The notes under the pieces are model-generated. The model saw only the letters and a program-made list of their open reading frames with translations, was not told the DNA's origin and ran no database searches. This document shows, piece after piece, positions 33,013 to 42,693 of a DNA stretch of 64,000 nucleotides; positions within the stretch are counted from its first letter, which is position 1; every line of letters begins with the position of its first letter. The stretch covers positions 456,944 through 520,943 of the forward strand of contig CP141729.1 in NCBI GenBank assembly GCA_035621215.1. Direction: 5' to 3'. This stretch comes from Oscillospiraceae bacterium MB08-C2-2. Its GTDB lineage: Bacteria; Bacillota; Clostridia; Oscillospirales; Ruminococcaceae. A program made the position numbers and the translations under genes.

Positions 33013-35760
33013 TTAATAGAGTGTGGTTTGCAGGCCGCTCCAAGAGGTTAAATCTTCCTGCCCATCCTCCAAAATCCACTGGACATTGGTATCCACCAAA
33101 ACAGGCTCTTTTTCGCCGGAAAAGAGATACAGGTTTCCTTCCTGCCGAGAGCGGCTGTCGGAAAGGCAATAAAAGCTGTTGTTTTCCTGACGCAGGCGCC
33201 CGATGAGAACATTGACTCCGATGGCATGTGCAGCCGTATTTTCCACTGAATACAGTGTTCGGCCAATACCGGTTTCCTTATAAGCCAACAGCACGCCGTG
33301 GGAGCTGTAATAGCTCAAATCGTAGTCGGCCGCATCCACAAAGAGGGTTGTTTTTTCACCGGAGCGGCTTTGCGCGATGGTATACTGGCCCTTGGCCGTT
33401 TCTTTGAAAAAGAGCACTTGGTCATCCTGTGCACGATAAGGCATAGGGAGTATGCCGCTGTCGATCATGGCAGATTCGCCTGCCTGCCCATTCTGTATGG
33501 GGGTATAGTGCAGGCTCCAGCTTTCCATATCCGCGATGTTTGTTGCTAGCGGGTTTTCCTGATAGAGGGTGTAGTAAACACCAAGGCCATCCTCGGTCAT
33601 CCACGCATATTCCAGATAGCTGTTTTCATCAGGAAGTGAAGCAAAGGCGGTGGGCGTGCCTCCCTGTGCTGTCAGGGAAAGATCAAACTGCCATTCCAGC
33701 TCCAGTATCTGGTTCCAATAGCTCCAAGAATGCAGCTGGGCGGCATCCAATTCAGAAAGCTTTGCCTTTTTCATTTGTGAGATCAGAGCCTTCTGGTAAA
33801 TGACATAATCCTCTCTTTTGGTGCTGTCACCGTAATCGGTGGAATAAAAAACCGGGAGCCACAGGTTTTGCTCCAAAATGTCGGCGGAACCGTTGTCCGA
33901 GTAATAAAGCTCATAAAGATCAAAGATCATGCTGGAGATATCAGACGAATGCTCCCGGAGCAGATGACGGATTTCATCCCGATCCATTTTCTCGCTATAG
34001 GGTATGAGTGCAGCCTGATAAGAAGCAATGTCAGGATAATCCATCCGGTCGGGCAAGGCCATGGTTTCATCTGCCATAGCCATATCGTCCTGTACAAAAT
34101 CCGAAATGGCCATTTTATCAGAGGTTCTTTTGGTGAAATAAAGCTTGCCGGTTTCTGCATCGCCATCCAGAAGATCAAATACTCCCTTGGCCATGCTTTG
34201 CTTGCTTTTTCCCTCCCGGGTAAAGCGATAAACATCCATCAAATCCGGGGTAGAGGCATCAGCGGATCCCACGGAATACAAAAGCTGGCTCAAATCCTCC
34301 GTGTAATCCACAATCTGAACAACCTGACTATCCACCTTAATCCGATTGCTGGATTTCATGGAAAGAGTGGCTATGTAAAGATCCACCTTCTCATAGAAGA
34401 AGGGTGCCTGTGTGCTGAAGTCGTATGTGTCGTAATCGTAGTCATCATAGAGGTCTTCGTCTTCTTCGTAGCCATATTCCGACTGGGGATTCACATAAAA
34501 CTCATTTTCCTCCCCAGGGGTATAGGGGAAAAACTCGGTATCGGGATACTCATCGGGTAAAAGAGAGTCATCCCCCGGAGGCGGCAGCTCAGAATCGAAA
34601 AAAGGATTCGAATAGAATTCGGTCTGTTCTTGAATAAAAGCTCCGGCGATCACCTTAGCGTAATCGCGATGGTGAACAGTATAGGGCTCGTAGGCGGCAG
34701 CACCCTCGCGGCTGTCTGCCGTTTGCTTGGTATAAAGCACCTGACCGTCGGCTGAAACATGCAGAATAGAATCCACATCTGAATCGATCTGATAGCTCTT
34801 TTCAAAATCATAGAGGAAAAGACCGCCGCCTGCTTCCAGATACAAAATATATTGATTGTTTTCCACAAAGCTGAAGTAGAGAGAAGCGTTTCCAGAGATT
34901 TTCTGGCCCCGGTCGTTATTGCCTTTCTTCGAGGCAACCAGTGAACGCACAAACAGCTCTCCTGCTACCAAATAGCCGGAAGAAGAACCCCGCAGGCGAT
35001 AATTGTTCAGGTACAGGAGATGCTGTCCATCATCGGATACAGTCATCAGGTCCTTTAAAGCCAAAGGCTTTGTAAAGGCCTGACTTTCTCCTAAACTATT
35101 ATCCAGACTGTCCTGTTTATCCTGAAAAAGAGCCAGTGGATCGGCGCTCCAATGAAAGGAGGAGGTGATGATCTCAGGTGACTTCATTTTATGAGTTTGA
35201 AATTTAAGCTCATTCTCCTGTGTGACATAAATCAAAGGCTGTGAGCCGGGTCTTGCGCCAATTTGCCCTGTTAATTGCCGGGTAATGAGCACCGCAGAAG
35301 CAACAGCGATTCCCACAAAAACCAGCACCAGAACAACCGCTACGATGATAATGCCTACAGGGCGCCGTGTGCGGGGCTTCGCATAAGGGGGCACAGGAGA
35401 ACCGGGAATAGAATAGGGCGGATATCCGCTGTAATCAGGAGCAGTCGGCGGATAAAAGGGAGGTGCCTGTTGCTGTGTGCTCCATGGCTCCAAAGGCTGG
35501 GGAGCGGCCAAACCACACACAGGGCATTGCAGATGGTCGGCCGTATAGGTAAAGCCGCATTGAGGGCATAAAATACCGGTTCCAGCTGTATTCGAAAGCG
35601 GCTGAAAAGAATCATGAAAAATTGGTTCGGCGCCGTTGTCACCCAGAGAATGGTCTGTGGCAATGTCCATGCCCCCAGGCAGAACAACAGGCCGTCCGCA
35701 AAAGCCGCAATAGCGGTCTTGTGATACAAGAAAAGCGCCGCAATGGCTGCAGTATGGCAT
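33013..35760 (-). CDS. Zinc-ribbon, membrane-anchored protein with a large outer domain
   Basis: A 915-residue protein of unknown function. Two zinc ribbons lie in the first 85 residues (Cys4, 7, 18, 21 and Cys65, 68, 79, 82). A Pro/Tyr-rich linker leads to one membrane helix (about 135-160). The remaining 750 residues should face outward and look like a repeated beta-strand propeller: segments such as DDGQHLLYLNNY, NNQYILYLEAGGGLFLYDFEK and EDLSQLLYSVGSAD recur. A stretch near 425-470 is extremely acidic and Tyr-rich. GGGAGG precedes ATG 35760. It could be a surface sensor or regulatory scaffold; this is inference. Confidence 0.75.
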   Translation of the reverse strand: MPYCSHCGAFLVSQDRYCGFCGRPVVLPGGMDIATDHSLGDNGAEPIFHDSFQPLSNTAGTGILCPQCGFTYTADHLQCPVCGLAAPQPLEPWSTQQQAPPFYPPTAPDYSGYPPYSIPGSPVPPYAKPRTRRPVGIIIVAVVLVLVFVGIAVASAVLITRQLTGQIGARPGSQPLIYVTQENELKFQTHKMKSPEIITSSFHWSADPLALFQDKQDSLDNSLGESQAFTKPLALKDLMTVSDDGQHLLYLNNYRLRGSSSGYLVAGELFVRSLVASKKGNNDRGQKISGNASLYFSFVENNQYILYLEAGGGLFLYDFEKSYQIDSDVDSILHVSADGQVLYTKQTADSREGAAAYEPYTVHHRDYAKVIAGAFIQEQTEFYSNPFFDSELPPPGDDSLLPDEYPDTEFFPYTPGEENEFYVNPQSEYGYEEDEDLYDDYDYDTYDFSTQAPFFYEKVDLYIATLSMKSSNRIKVDSQVVQIVDYTEDLSQLLYSVGSADASTPDLMDVYRFTREGKSKQSMAKGVFDLLDGDAETGKLYFTKRTSDKMAISDFVQDDMAMADETMALPDRMDYPDIASYQAALIPYSEKMDRDEIRHLLREHSSDISSMIFDLYELYYSDNGSADILEQNLWLPVFYSTDYGDSTKREDYVIYQKALISQMKKAKLSELDAAQLHSWSYWNQILELEWQFDLSLTAQGGTPTAFASLPDENSYLEYAWMTEDGLGVYYTLYQENPLATNIADMESWSLHYTPIQNGQAGESAMIDSGILPMPYRAQDDQVLFFKETAKGQYTIAQSRSGEKTTLFVDAADYDLSYYSSHGVLLAYKETGIGRTLYSVENTAAHAIGVNVLIGRLRQENNSFYCLSDSRSRQEGNLYLFSGEKEPVLVDTNVQWILEDGQEDLTSWSGLQTTLY

Positions 35761-35848
35761 GGAATACCTCCCGTATCGTAGGCAGAATACAGCATCACCC
35801 TCATGAATAAAAAGAATGCAACGCTTGCTAAAATTTGCCTTGATGTTC

Positions 35849-35878
35849 ATTATAGTATACTAAATATGCATATGTCAA
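35849..35878 (-). promoter_or_regulatory. Promoter of the zinc-ribbon membrane protein
   Basis: On the minus strand TTGACA (35873-35878), an 18-bp spacer and TATAAT (35849-35854). It lies about 90 bases before the start codon. Confidence 0.8.
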
Positions 35879-36183
35879 TTTGTTCAGCAAGATTACCAAA
35901 ATGATGAGGATTTGGCGGAACCATAATCGGACCCATTACAGAAAAATATAGGGCTTAGATGATTTTATATAGAAATATATAAAATCCATATTCTCGCCAG
36001 CAAATATAATATTTTTGTTATAATGATGACAGGAAATGGTCAAAATGCTTATAAACATAAAAAAACAACCGGGAATTTTATGTCAGATGCAAAAAGAGAA
36101 GGAGAAATATGACAGGTTAAATTCTGAGACCATGCCAGTGCTATAGATTCCGGTGCACCAATAGGAAAGGGGTATCTAAGAAA

Positions 36184-38301
36184 ATGGAAGCTCATGTAAA
36201 TAAGAAGAAAAAATCAAGTGCAGTGTTAGGCATTCGTACAAAAATTCTTGCCATGCTGGTGAGCCTGCTGCTGATCACATCGGTGGGGTTTATGCTTTTC
36301 GCTAATGTAATATTTTCTCGGCAAATTGAAGAGAATACCAGAGATGCCTTAACCCAAATATCTAAACAAGCTTCCCTTATGGTGGTGAGCCGTGTGGAGG
36401 GGCAGTTGAATTTGATACAGGCTTTGGCTGACAATCTGGCCTCGAAGGATCAGTTTGTTTCGGTGCAGACCAAGCTCAATGGTTTGGCTAACAATGCCGA
36501 AAAACAAGGCCTTCTTCGCATTGGTATAGGCGATTTAGAGGGAAATGTACAGTATGTGGGGGGCGCCACTGCCAATTTAGCGGATCGGCCCAATTACAAA
36601 GCGGCTCTCGAAGGCCGCACCATCTATTCCGATCCTTTAATCAGCAAGGTGGATGGCAGCCTGACAATTACATCCATGACCCCGATTCAAGCAGGAGGCA
36701 GAATGCAGGGCGTTTTGGTGTGTACCCGGGAAGGCATGTATCTCAGTGAGCTGCTTTCCGGCGCCACATATGGCGAAACCGGTGCTGCCTATATGATCAA
36801 CAGTGAGGGAACACTGGTGGCACATTCCAGCAATAGAGAGCTGGTGGAAAAAATGAATAACATATTCGAAAGTGCTAAGGAAGACCCGGCTCTCCAGCCC
36901 CTTGCGGATATTCAGCGCCTGATGGCAGAGGGGCAAAGCGGCTTTGGGGAATATACATATATGGGGATAACAAAATACATTGCCTATGTCCCGGTGGAAG
37001 GCACCGGATGGTCTTTGGCCATTACCACCTCCAAGGAGGAAGCCACGCAGCATTTAAGAAGCTTTCAGCAAACCATGCTGATGGTTCTGGGAGGCATTTT
37101 GGCTGTGTCGGTATTGTTGGGGTTACTTGTTTCCAACAGGATTATCAAGCCGCTTAAACAGCTCACCCGTGCGGCTGACCAAATTGCGCAAGGGGAGCTG
37201 GATGTTCATATTAACACCCGCTCCAAGGATGAAACAGGCCTTCTTGCTGTTTCCATCCGCAACACGGTGGAACGTCTTTCCGGTTATATCGGCTATATAC
37301 AGGAAATCACCCATGTTTTGGAAAACATGGCCCAAGGGGATATGCGTGTTCACCTTGAACAGGATTATCTGGGGGAGTTTGCCCCTGTTAAGGAGGCCTT
37401 GCTAAGAATCTCCGCCGCCCTGAGTTTGTCCCTTTCCCGTATTCTCACCTCGGCGGAGCAGGTGGATGGAGGCTCGGCTCAGATTTCCCACGGAGCGCAG
37501 GCATTGGCTTCCGGAGCCACGGAACAGGCCAGTTCCATCGAGGAGCTTTCTGCTTCTATCGCTCAGGTTTCGGTAAAAGCAGATCATAATATGAAAAATG
37601 TAAGCAAGGCTGTGGAATATGTAGGGCTTGCGGGAGGCAAAGTAGACGAAAGCAACCAGTACATGCAGTCTTTGCAAGGTTCCATGGAGAAAATTCGCAG
37701 CTCTTCCAATGAAATTGAAAAGATCATCAAGGCCATTGATAACATTGCTTTTCAAACCAATATTCTGGCCTTGAATGCCTCCGTGGAGGCGGCCAGAGCC
37801 GGTGCAGCCGGTAAAGGCTTTGCGGTCGTGGCGGATGAAGTGCGTAATCTGGCCGCTAAATCGGCAGAAGCGGCTAAGCAGACAGAGCTGTTAATCAGTG
37901 CTTCCATCGAATCGGTGAACGAAGGCTCCCTTACGGCGGACGCAACGGCTCAGGCCTTGAGCCAGACAGCTACCTATGCTCGAAAGGTGGAGGAGGCTAC
38001 CAAGGAGATTCAGGCAGATTCCATTGAGCAAGCTACCGCTATTGCGCAGATCACACAGGGCGTGGAGCAGATATCCACTGTGGTGCAGAACAATGCCGCC
38101 ACCGCCGAGCAGAGCTCCGCTTCCAGCGAGGAGCTCTCAGCGCAGGCTGTGCTGCTGCGGGAGGAAGTCAACCGCTTTAAATTGGCCGCAGTTTCCCGTG
38201 AAGAGGGCACAAAGCAGAATTTTGACAGCCTTGGAGCCTCCAAGAACACACAAAGTATGTCTCTGAACTATACCCAAGACAACACAGGCGAGAAATATTA
38301 A
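36184..38301 (+). CDS. Methyl-accepting chemotaxis protein
   Basis: A 705-residue transmembrane chemoreceptor. A first helix (about 18-40) precedes an extracellular Cache-type sensor (about 45-290), with [18 protein letters not shown] and [14 protein letters not shown] second helix (about 298-320) leads to a HAMP domain and a second HAMP-like segment ([18 protein letters not shown]). The cytoplasmic signalling domain has the hairpin tip [39 protein letters not shown] lies upstream. The 300-bp region before it has an extended -10 (TGTTATAAT near 36016) but no riboswitch or flagellar sigma site that could be confirmed. Confidence 0.93.
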   Translation: MEAHVNKKKKSSAVLGIRTKILAMLVSLLLITSVGFMLFANVIFSRQIEENTRDALTQISKQASLMVVSRVEGQLNLIQALADNLASKDQFVSVQTKLNGLANNAEKQGLLRIGIGDLEGNVQYVGGATANLADRPNYKAALEGRTIYSDPLISKVDGSLTITSMTPIQAGGRMQGVLVCTREGMYLSELLSGATYGETGAAYMINSEGTLVAHSSNRELVEKMNNIFESAKEDPALQPLADIQRLMAEGQSGFGEYTYMGITKYIAYVPVEGTGWSLAITTSKEEATQHLRSFQQTMLMVLGGILAVSVLLGLLVSNRIIKPLKQLTRAADQIAQGELDVHINTRSKDETGLLAVSIRNTVERLSGYIGYIQEITHVLENMAQGDMRVHLEQDYLGEFAPVKEALLRISAALSLSLSRILTSAEQVDGGSAQISHGAQALASGATEQASSIEELSASIAQVSVKADHNMKNVSKAVEYVGLAGGKVDESNQYMQSLQGSMEKIRSSSNEIEKIIKAIDNIAFQTNILALNASVEAARAGAAGKGFAVVADEVRNLAAKSAEAAKQTELLISASIESVNEGSLTADATAQALSQTATYARKVEEATKEIQADSIEQATAIAQITQGVEQISTVVQNNAATAEQSSASSEELSAQAVLLREEVNRFKLAAVSREEGTKQNFDSLGASKNTQSMSLNYTQDNTGEKY

Positions 38302-38316
38302 CAGGCTGATACAGTC

Positions 38317-38356
38317 AAAAAGGGGCTTATCCTTTCAATAGGATAAGCCCCTTTTT
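38317..38356. terminator. Bidirectional terminator between the chemoreceptor and GntR genes
   Basis: A perfect 16-bp stem, AAAAAGGGGCTTATCC/GGATAAGCCCCTTTTT, with an eight-base loop. It serves both convergent genes. Confidence 0.93.
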
Positions 38357-38408
38357 GTAGTTGCCGCTATATAAGTATATATGCTGTTTTAATCCGGATG
38401 AACGAGCA

Positions 38409-39491
38409 CTAATGATTTCGATCCAGCACGGTATCCCCTTCCACCAGTTCAACCGGAACGATAATTTTGGTTCCGTAGGGAGGGTTCATATTGTAATTGA
38501 AAAAGTAACCCACCGCCACCTCTGCTAAAGAGGTGATGTTGACATTAATGGTGGTGAGCCGCTGCTCCATTGTTTGCAGGTCACGGATATTATCACTGCT
38601 CATGATGCTGATATCCTCAGGGATTTTCAGACCGGAGTCTCGGATAGCCCGCACGGCGCCCAAAGCCATCATATCGTTGAAGGCATAAATCGCCGTGGGC
38701 AGGGGAGAGAGGGTCTCGAGTAATTTTTTGGTGCAGTCATAACCGGAGTCAAAATCCCAGTTCCCCGGGAAAATGCAAGCCTTTTTCAGTGTGAGATCAT
38801 GCTGAAAGAAGGCCGAAAGAATACCGGAAAGCCTATCCCGAGAGGATTGAAAATCATCGGGGCCGGTGATAAAAGCCATGTGGCGGTGTCCCTTGCCGAT
38901 CAGATATTCCACAGCCAGCGAGCCGGCACCGGCGCTGTCGTAGCAGATCGAGAGGCCATTGTTGTGGTAGCTCTGAATCTGTGCAATCCGAACGCCGCTT
39001 TCCTCCGCTCTGGTTAAATAACTCTGCTTGGTTTTGCTGGCGAATATAATGCCGTGGAACTGTTGCTGGGAAAGAATAGAGGCCAATTCTTCTTCACTGC
39101 GAACGGTGGAATAAAGCATGCTGGCACTGTATTTTTTACATTGATTTTCTACCTGATAGAAAAGGTCTGAATAAAAAAGCTGGGTGATCTTTTTGCTGAT
39201 TTCCTCTTCTTCCACAATGAAAAAACCAATCATTTTGGAATCGTGGGAGGGCAGCTGGTGATTTTTGCGATAGATCACTTTGGTACCGGCTCCGGCCCTT
39301 TTTTCTACGAAGCCATCGGATACTAAAAAATCCAACGCCTTGCGCACAGTTGCACGATCCACATCAAAGCGGGCAGAAATCTCTTTTTCCGAGGGCAGAA
39401 AGACATCATAGGGGAAAACCTCCTCCATGATCTCCTTTTTTAATGCAGAGTAGACGATCTCATACAGATATTTTTTTCCTCTGGTTTCCAT
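38409..39491 (-). CDS. GntR-type regulator with LacI-like sensor (AraR family)
   Basis: About 360 residues. The N-terminal GntR winged helix (YLYEIVYSALKKEIMEE...LPSEKEISARFDVDRATVRKALDFLVSDGFVEKRAGAGTKV) is joined to a periplasmic-binding-protein fold with GIIFASKTK, IGKGHRHMAFITGPDD, GILSAF and PTAIYAFNDMMALGAVRAIRDSG. This is the AraR arrangement, which senses sugars. The start is uncertain: ATG 39491 has GGGAG very close, and ATG 39503 or GTG 39509 are alternatives. The neighbouring sugar-acid gene island makes a role there plausible. Confidence 0.86.
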   Translation of the reverse strand: METRGKKYLYEIVYSALKKEIMEEVFPYDVFLPSEKEISARFDVDRATVRKALDFLVSDGFVEKRAGAGTKVIYRKNHQLPSHDSKMIGFFIVEEEEISKKITQLFYSDLFYQVENQCKKYSASMLYSTVRSEEELASILSQQQFHGIIFASKTKQSYLTRAEESGVRIAQIQSYHNNGLSICYDSAGAGSLAVEYLIGKGHRHMAFITGPDDFQSSRDRLSGILSAFFQHDLTLKKACIFPGNWDFDSGYDCTKKLLETLSPLPTAIYAFNDMMALGAVRAIRDSGLKIPEDISIMSSDNIRDLQTMEQRLTTINVNITSLAEVAVGYFFNYNMNPPYGTKIIVPVELVEGDTVLDRNH

Positions 39492-39649
39492 ATTCTCCCT
39501 CATCCCCACCGGCAGGGGGCAGTGTGCCCGCTGCCTCCTATTGGCTCGCTTTATTTGATCTGTTCAAGAAAAACCCCACGAATCCAAACTTCTATAGAGT
39601 TATTATATGTGAAAAATATTGCTTTTTCAATAGAGTGGCAAAAAGGCAT

Positions 39650-39681
39650 AAAAATACCGGGTGCGATTTGCCCCCGGTATT
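39650..39681 (-). terminator. Terminator after the UPF0303 gene
   Basis: On the minus strand AATACCGGGG pairs with CCCGGTATT, followed by TTTTTAT. It lies between the UPF0303 and GntR-type genes. Confidence 0.85.
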
Positions 39682-39694
39682 CCAGTCGGAAAGT

Positions 39695-40183
39695 TTAGTG
39701 CTCGTCTTTTTCTGCCATAGAAGCTATGTACCGGGTGATCGCATCCACAACATATTCGTGATCAGAAAGATGATCCAACCCTGTAACGGTGATAGCCCCC
39801 ACCACATCGGCACCTTTTACCCTAATGGGAACAGAACCTCCCATCAGCACATAATCGGCGCTGCTCAGCCCGTGAACTTCAAGACTGGAACCTTTTTGCT
39901 CTATCGAAAGCCGGGTCAGCAGAGAGCTTTGCCTGAATTGATACACAACATTGGATTTACGCCGAATCCAATTATCTGAGTTGGGGGCAAGGCCATCCAG
40001 CGAAAACTGAAAGACTGTCTGCCGCCCAATGGAAACCGAAACAGCGATGATCTTATTTTCTCTTTTTGCCCGCTCAACAACAAGCAGCCCAAGCTTCATA
40101 GCGTCCTCGCAGCTGAACTGGGGGAAAACCAGGGATTTTTCCAATAAGGCCAATTCCTCGACCGAAGGCATGGAAAGAGGCAT
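39695..40183 (-). CDS. UPF0303 / GlcG-HbpS-like protein
   Basis: A 162-residue protein of the UPF0303 family, sometimes called heme-degrading-domain proteins and distantly related to GlcG/HbpS. Family features are FSCEDAMKLGLLVVERAKRENKIIAVSVSIGRQTVFQFSLDGLAPNSDNWIRRKSNVV, GLSSADYVLMGGSVPIRVKG and VGAITVTGL. The biochemical function is not settled; relatives often sit beside sugar-acid or aldehyde catabolic genes, as here. AAAAAGGAG precedes the ATG. Confidence 0.87.
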   Translation of the reverse strand: MPLSMPSVEELALLEKSLVFPQFSCEDAMKLGLLVVERAKRENKIIAVSVSIGRQTVFQFSLDGLAPNSDNWIRRKSNVVYQFRQSSLLTRLSIEQKGSSLEVHGLSSADYVLMGGSVPIRVKGADVVGAITVTGLDHLSDHEYVVDAITRYIASMAEKDEH

Positions 40184-40271
40184 TGAATCAACTCCTTTTT
40201 AAATTACAGAACATATTTAATTATACTCCCTGAGAGCGCAATTGACTATATGCATATGCCCATATAACAAA

Positions 40272-41318
40272 TTATTCATCGAAACCTTTGCATTTATAAA
40301 CAACCGCTGTGCCTGCATTGCGGTTGGCGGAAAATATGCAATCTCCCTCGGGCCGATTTAAGATGATAGCATTGCTGGGGCCTTGCCCTGCATCAATTGG
40401 GTGAATTTTAAATTCCTGGGTGTCCGGCTGCCAGCTTACAAAGAAAAGCTGTTCTTTTCCGCCACGGCCTCCTCCTAAAAAGCCCTTGCGGCCTGCCAAA
40501 GTGCCTTGCTGGACCACGTGATAGAAATTCACCACCTCCGGGTGTTGGAAAACCAGCTGATAAGAACCGCCTATTTTCTTGTATATGCGGAATTTATCAC
40601 CGTGGAAGGCTTCAATAGTGGCAATTTCAAGCTCGCCGTCCCCGTCAATATCCACCATATCACCGTCGCTGAAGGTACCCTCCAGAATTTTTTCAATGCC
40701 CCATTCCGGCTGGCCTTTTCCGGGCGGCGTAAAAATAAACCCACCGCTTTCACAGGTTACAAATCCGCATTCTGTACCATTCCACTGCACTCTGGCGTAT
40801 CCATGGTTCTTGAGGAAGGTGTCTCCCAGCATTTCCAGCCGAATTTCCTCTTCGGGGCCTTCGGGAAGCAGGGCGGCATACACAATACCGGGCTGGGACC
40901 AATCCTCCAGAGAGCTTTTGTGAGCGGCTACACAGCAAACAAGCAGATAAAGGCGTCCATCCCGACTGAGCAGATCAAACCGATGAATATAAGGGCGGGT
41001 AAACAGGGGGGATACCGCAAAGCTTCCATCGGCTTGGTGCTTCACCCAGACAAGCTGGGATTCTTCCCAATCCCAGAGGCGGTAAAATTTCTGTATGGCC
41101 AAAAATTCCCCGTCTTTTCCCGGGATGGGCACCATGCTCATGGTACCGCCCGGGTGTTCCCACACCGTTTTAGGAGAAGAAAGCTTATCCACATCAATGG
41201 CAAGACATTTGTCATCGCTTTCACTGGCAAACAGAACGTGGGTTTTGTGGTTAATGGAAGCCTCAGCCACCGAATAACAGCCCTCAAGGGCAGCCAGTTC
41301 CAACTTTGTGAATTTCAT
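40272..41318 (-). CDS. FG-GAP/beta-propeller-like hypothetical protein
   Basis: A 348-residue protein with no recognised enzyme motif and no signal peptide. The centre contains DGDMVDIDGDGELEIATIEAFHGDKFRIYKK, a calcium-binding FG-GAP/VCBS-like motif, and the sequence throughout looks like beta-propeller blades. AAAGGAGG lies upstream of the ATG. It has its own promoter with the putative IclR operator 18 bp past the -10 box, the same arrangement as the liv-type operon. It is therefore probably part of the same regulon, perhaps as a sugar-binding or lyase-like component. Confidence 0.75.
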   Translation of the reverse strand: MKFTKLELAALEGCYSVAEASINHKTHVLFASESDDKCLAIDVDKLSSPKTVWEHPGGTMSMVPIPGKDGEFLAIQKFYRLWDWEESQLVWVKHQADGSFAVSPLFTRPYIHRFDLLSRDGRLYLLVCCVAAHKSSLEDWSQPGIVYAALLPEGPEEEIRLEMLGDTFLKNHGYARVQWNGTECGFVTCESGGFIFTPPGKGQPEWGIEKILEGTFSDGDMVDIDGDGELEIATIEAFHGDKFRIYKKIGGSYQLVFQHPEVVNFYHVVQQGTLAGRKGFLGGGRGGKEQLFFVSWQPDTQEFKIHPIDAGQGPSNAIILNRPEGDCIFSANRNAGTAVVYKCKGFDE

Positions 41319-41410
41319 CCAAGGCCTCCTTTGATTTTATAACCATGAAATGATTTGCAGATGGGTTGAGTGCAGCATTCTTAATCAATAAAAGATATAA
41401 ACCGATATAG

Positions 41411-41421
41411 GAACTTAGTTC
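41411..41421. promoter_or_regulatory. Putative IclR operator, site 1
   Basis: The palindrome GAACTTAGTTC lies 18 bp downstream of the -10 box of the promoter for the FG-GAP-like gene. Site 2 (GAACTAAGTTC) is at 42633. The IclR gene lies between the two. Confidence 0.68.
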
Positions 41422-41439
41422 GTGGAAGCATCTAAAAAA

Positions 41440-41468
41440 ATAATAAGACATCTGTATGCCTTTGTCAA
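41440..41468 (-). promoter_or_regulatory. Promoter of the FG-GAP-like gene
   Basis: On the minus strand TTGACA (41463-41468), a 17-bp spacer and TATTAT (41440-41445). The operator palindrome would lie at about +10 to +20. Confidence 0.8.
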
Positions 41469-41499
41469 GGATATGAAAACAAGATGTCAAAAAATTTGC

Positions 41500-42294
41500 T
41501 CAAGGGGCAGGGCACAAACGGGACCAATTTTCAAAATTCACCGCAATGAGTTCCTGAATTTTATACTGTGCCGAAGCCAAAGCGATGAGCGTTGCCTTTT
41601 CTTTTTCTTCGCTGTAGCGATAAACGGGGATAGGCACACTGATGGAGGCTACAATGGCGCCGTTGTGCAAAATCGGCACGGCAAGGCATTGTGTTCCGGG
41701 GGTAGATTCTTCTTTTTCGCAGCAGTAGCCGATGGCCTTTGATTGCTGGAGCTGCTCAAAAAGAATATCAAAGGAAGTGATGGTTAAGGGTGTTAAAGGG
41801 AGCAAACCCCGTGGATAAAGCAGTTTAAGCTCTTCAAGAGAGAAATCCAGCAGCAGGCATTTGCCCAGTCCAGTGCTGTATGCGGGGTTCTGATGGCCGA
41901 TAGAAGCGGTCATAACCCGGATCGGTGCAGAAGATTCTTCCTTCGCAATATAGAGGACATCTCCCCCCCGCCGAATGCCCAGAAAGCAGGTTTCGTCCAG
42001 TCTTTTGGTCACTTGGCTCAGCTCAAGCTGAATGGATTTCAATACATCCACCGACCGGAGATAGCAGTTGCCTAATATAAACAGGCTATCCCCCAAGAAG
42101 TATTTTTGCAGGCTTGCATTGTAGGAAAGATACTTTCGGTGATTGAGGGTATGCAGCAAAGGGTGAAGGCTGCTTTTTGGCATATCCATATCCCGGACAA
42201 TTTCAGTAAAAGTCATTCCCTCCGGGGAGCCAGAGATCAGCTCCAATATATCCAAAATGCGGCTGGTGGTGCGATGAAAAGCGGGTTCAGACAT
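41500..42294 (-). CDS. IclR-family transcriptional regulator
   Basis: A 264-residue regulator. An N-terminal winged helix (TTSRILDILELISGSPEGMTFTEIVRDMDMPKSSLHPLLHTLNHRKYL) precedes an IclR effector domain with TCFLGIRRGGDVLYIAKEE, PAYSTGLGKCLLLDF and GTQCLAVPILHNG. IclR proteins usually sense aromatic or sugar-acid metabolites. A strong AAAGGAGG precedes the ATG. It stands between two promoters that share the palindrome GAACT(A/T)AGTTC and diverges from the transporter operon, so it is the likely local regulator. Confidence 0.92.
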   Translation of the reverse strand: MSEPAFHRTTSRILDILELISGSPEGMTFTEIVRDMDMPKSSLHPLLHTLNHRKYLSYNASLQKYFLGDSLFILGNCYLRSVDVLKSIQLELSQVTKRLDETCFLGIRRGGDVLYIAKEESSAPIRVMTASIGHQNPAYSTGLGKCLLLDFSLEELKLLYPRGLLPLTPLTITSFDILFEQLQQSKAIGYCCEKEESTPGTQCLAVPILHNGAIVASISVPIPVYRYSEEKEKATLIALASAQYKIQELIAVNFENWSRLCPAP

Positions 42295-42396
42295 AATAAT
42301 CCTCCTTTAAGGGGGTTGTGATAAGCCCATCAGCCAAAGTGCAGGCTGAAAAGACAATGGAAAAATCATATGCGGGGCAGTCTTAATTAATTTATA

Positions 42397-42425
42397 AGTA
42401 TAGCATAAGATCATATCGGAGTAAA
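42397..42425 (-). promoter_or_regulatory. Probable promoter of the IclR gene
   Basis: On the minus strand TTTACT, a 17-bp spacer and an extended TGC-TATACT (42397-42402). Confidence 0.6.
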
Positions 42426-42582
42426 TATTGTGCCGCAAATATCCTGAATAAGCCTTTTTATCACGATTTCTTAGAAATCTTAGCCGGTTTCACAGGTTTC
42501 CGGCATGCTTTTAGTGTATAGGCAAAAATAACAAATAAATAAAACAAATATACTGTATTGTGATGATATTCAATATTTTCTC

Positions 42583-42612
42583 TTGACATTTACAAAGCGA
42601 CTGCATTAAGAT
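42583..42612 (+). promoter_or_regulatory. Promoter of the liv-type/sugar-acid operon
   Basis: TTGACA at 42583, an 18-bp spacer and TAAGAT at 42607. The weak -10 suggests dependence on an activator or tight control. Confidence 0.6.
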
Positions 42613-42632
42613 AAAGCCACAAACACAATTGA

Positions 42633-42643
42633 GAACTAAGTTC
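42633..42643. promoter_or_regulatory. Putative IclR operator, site 2
   Basis: The palindrome GAACTAAGTTC lies 20 bp downstream of the -10 box of the transporter promoter. It differs by one central base from the site at 41411. Confidence 0.68.
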
Positions 42644-42693
42644 GTAAACAGGAACAAACACAAATTCCATTTTTAACAAAGGAGAATGTAAAA

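Noticed and set aside
35880-36183. Riboswitch (for example c-di-GMP) or sigma-28 promoter before the chemoreceptor
   Set aside because: The 300-bp AT-rich gap shows no recognisable aptamer core and no convincing flagellar promoter.
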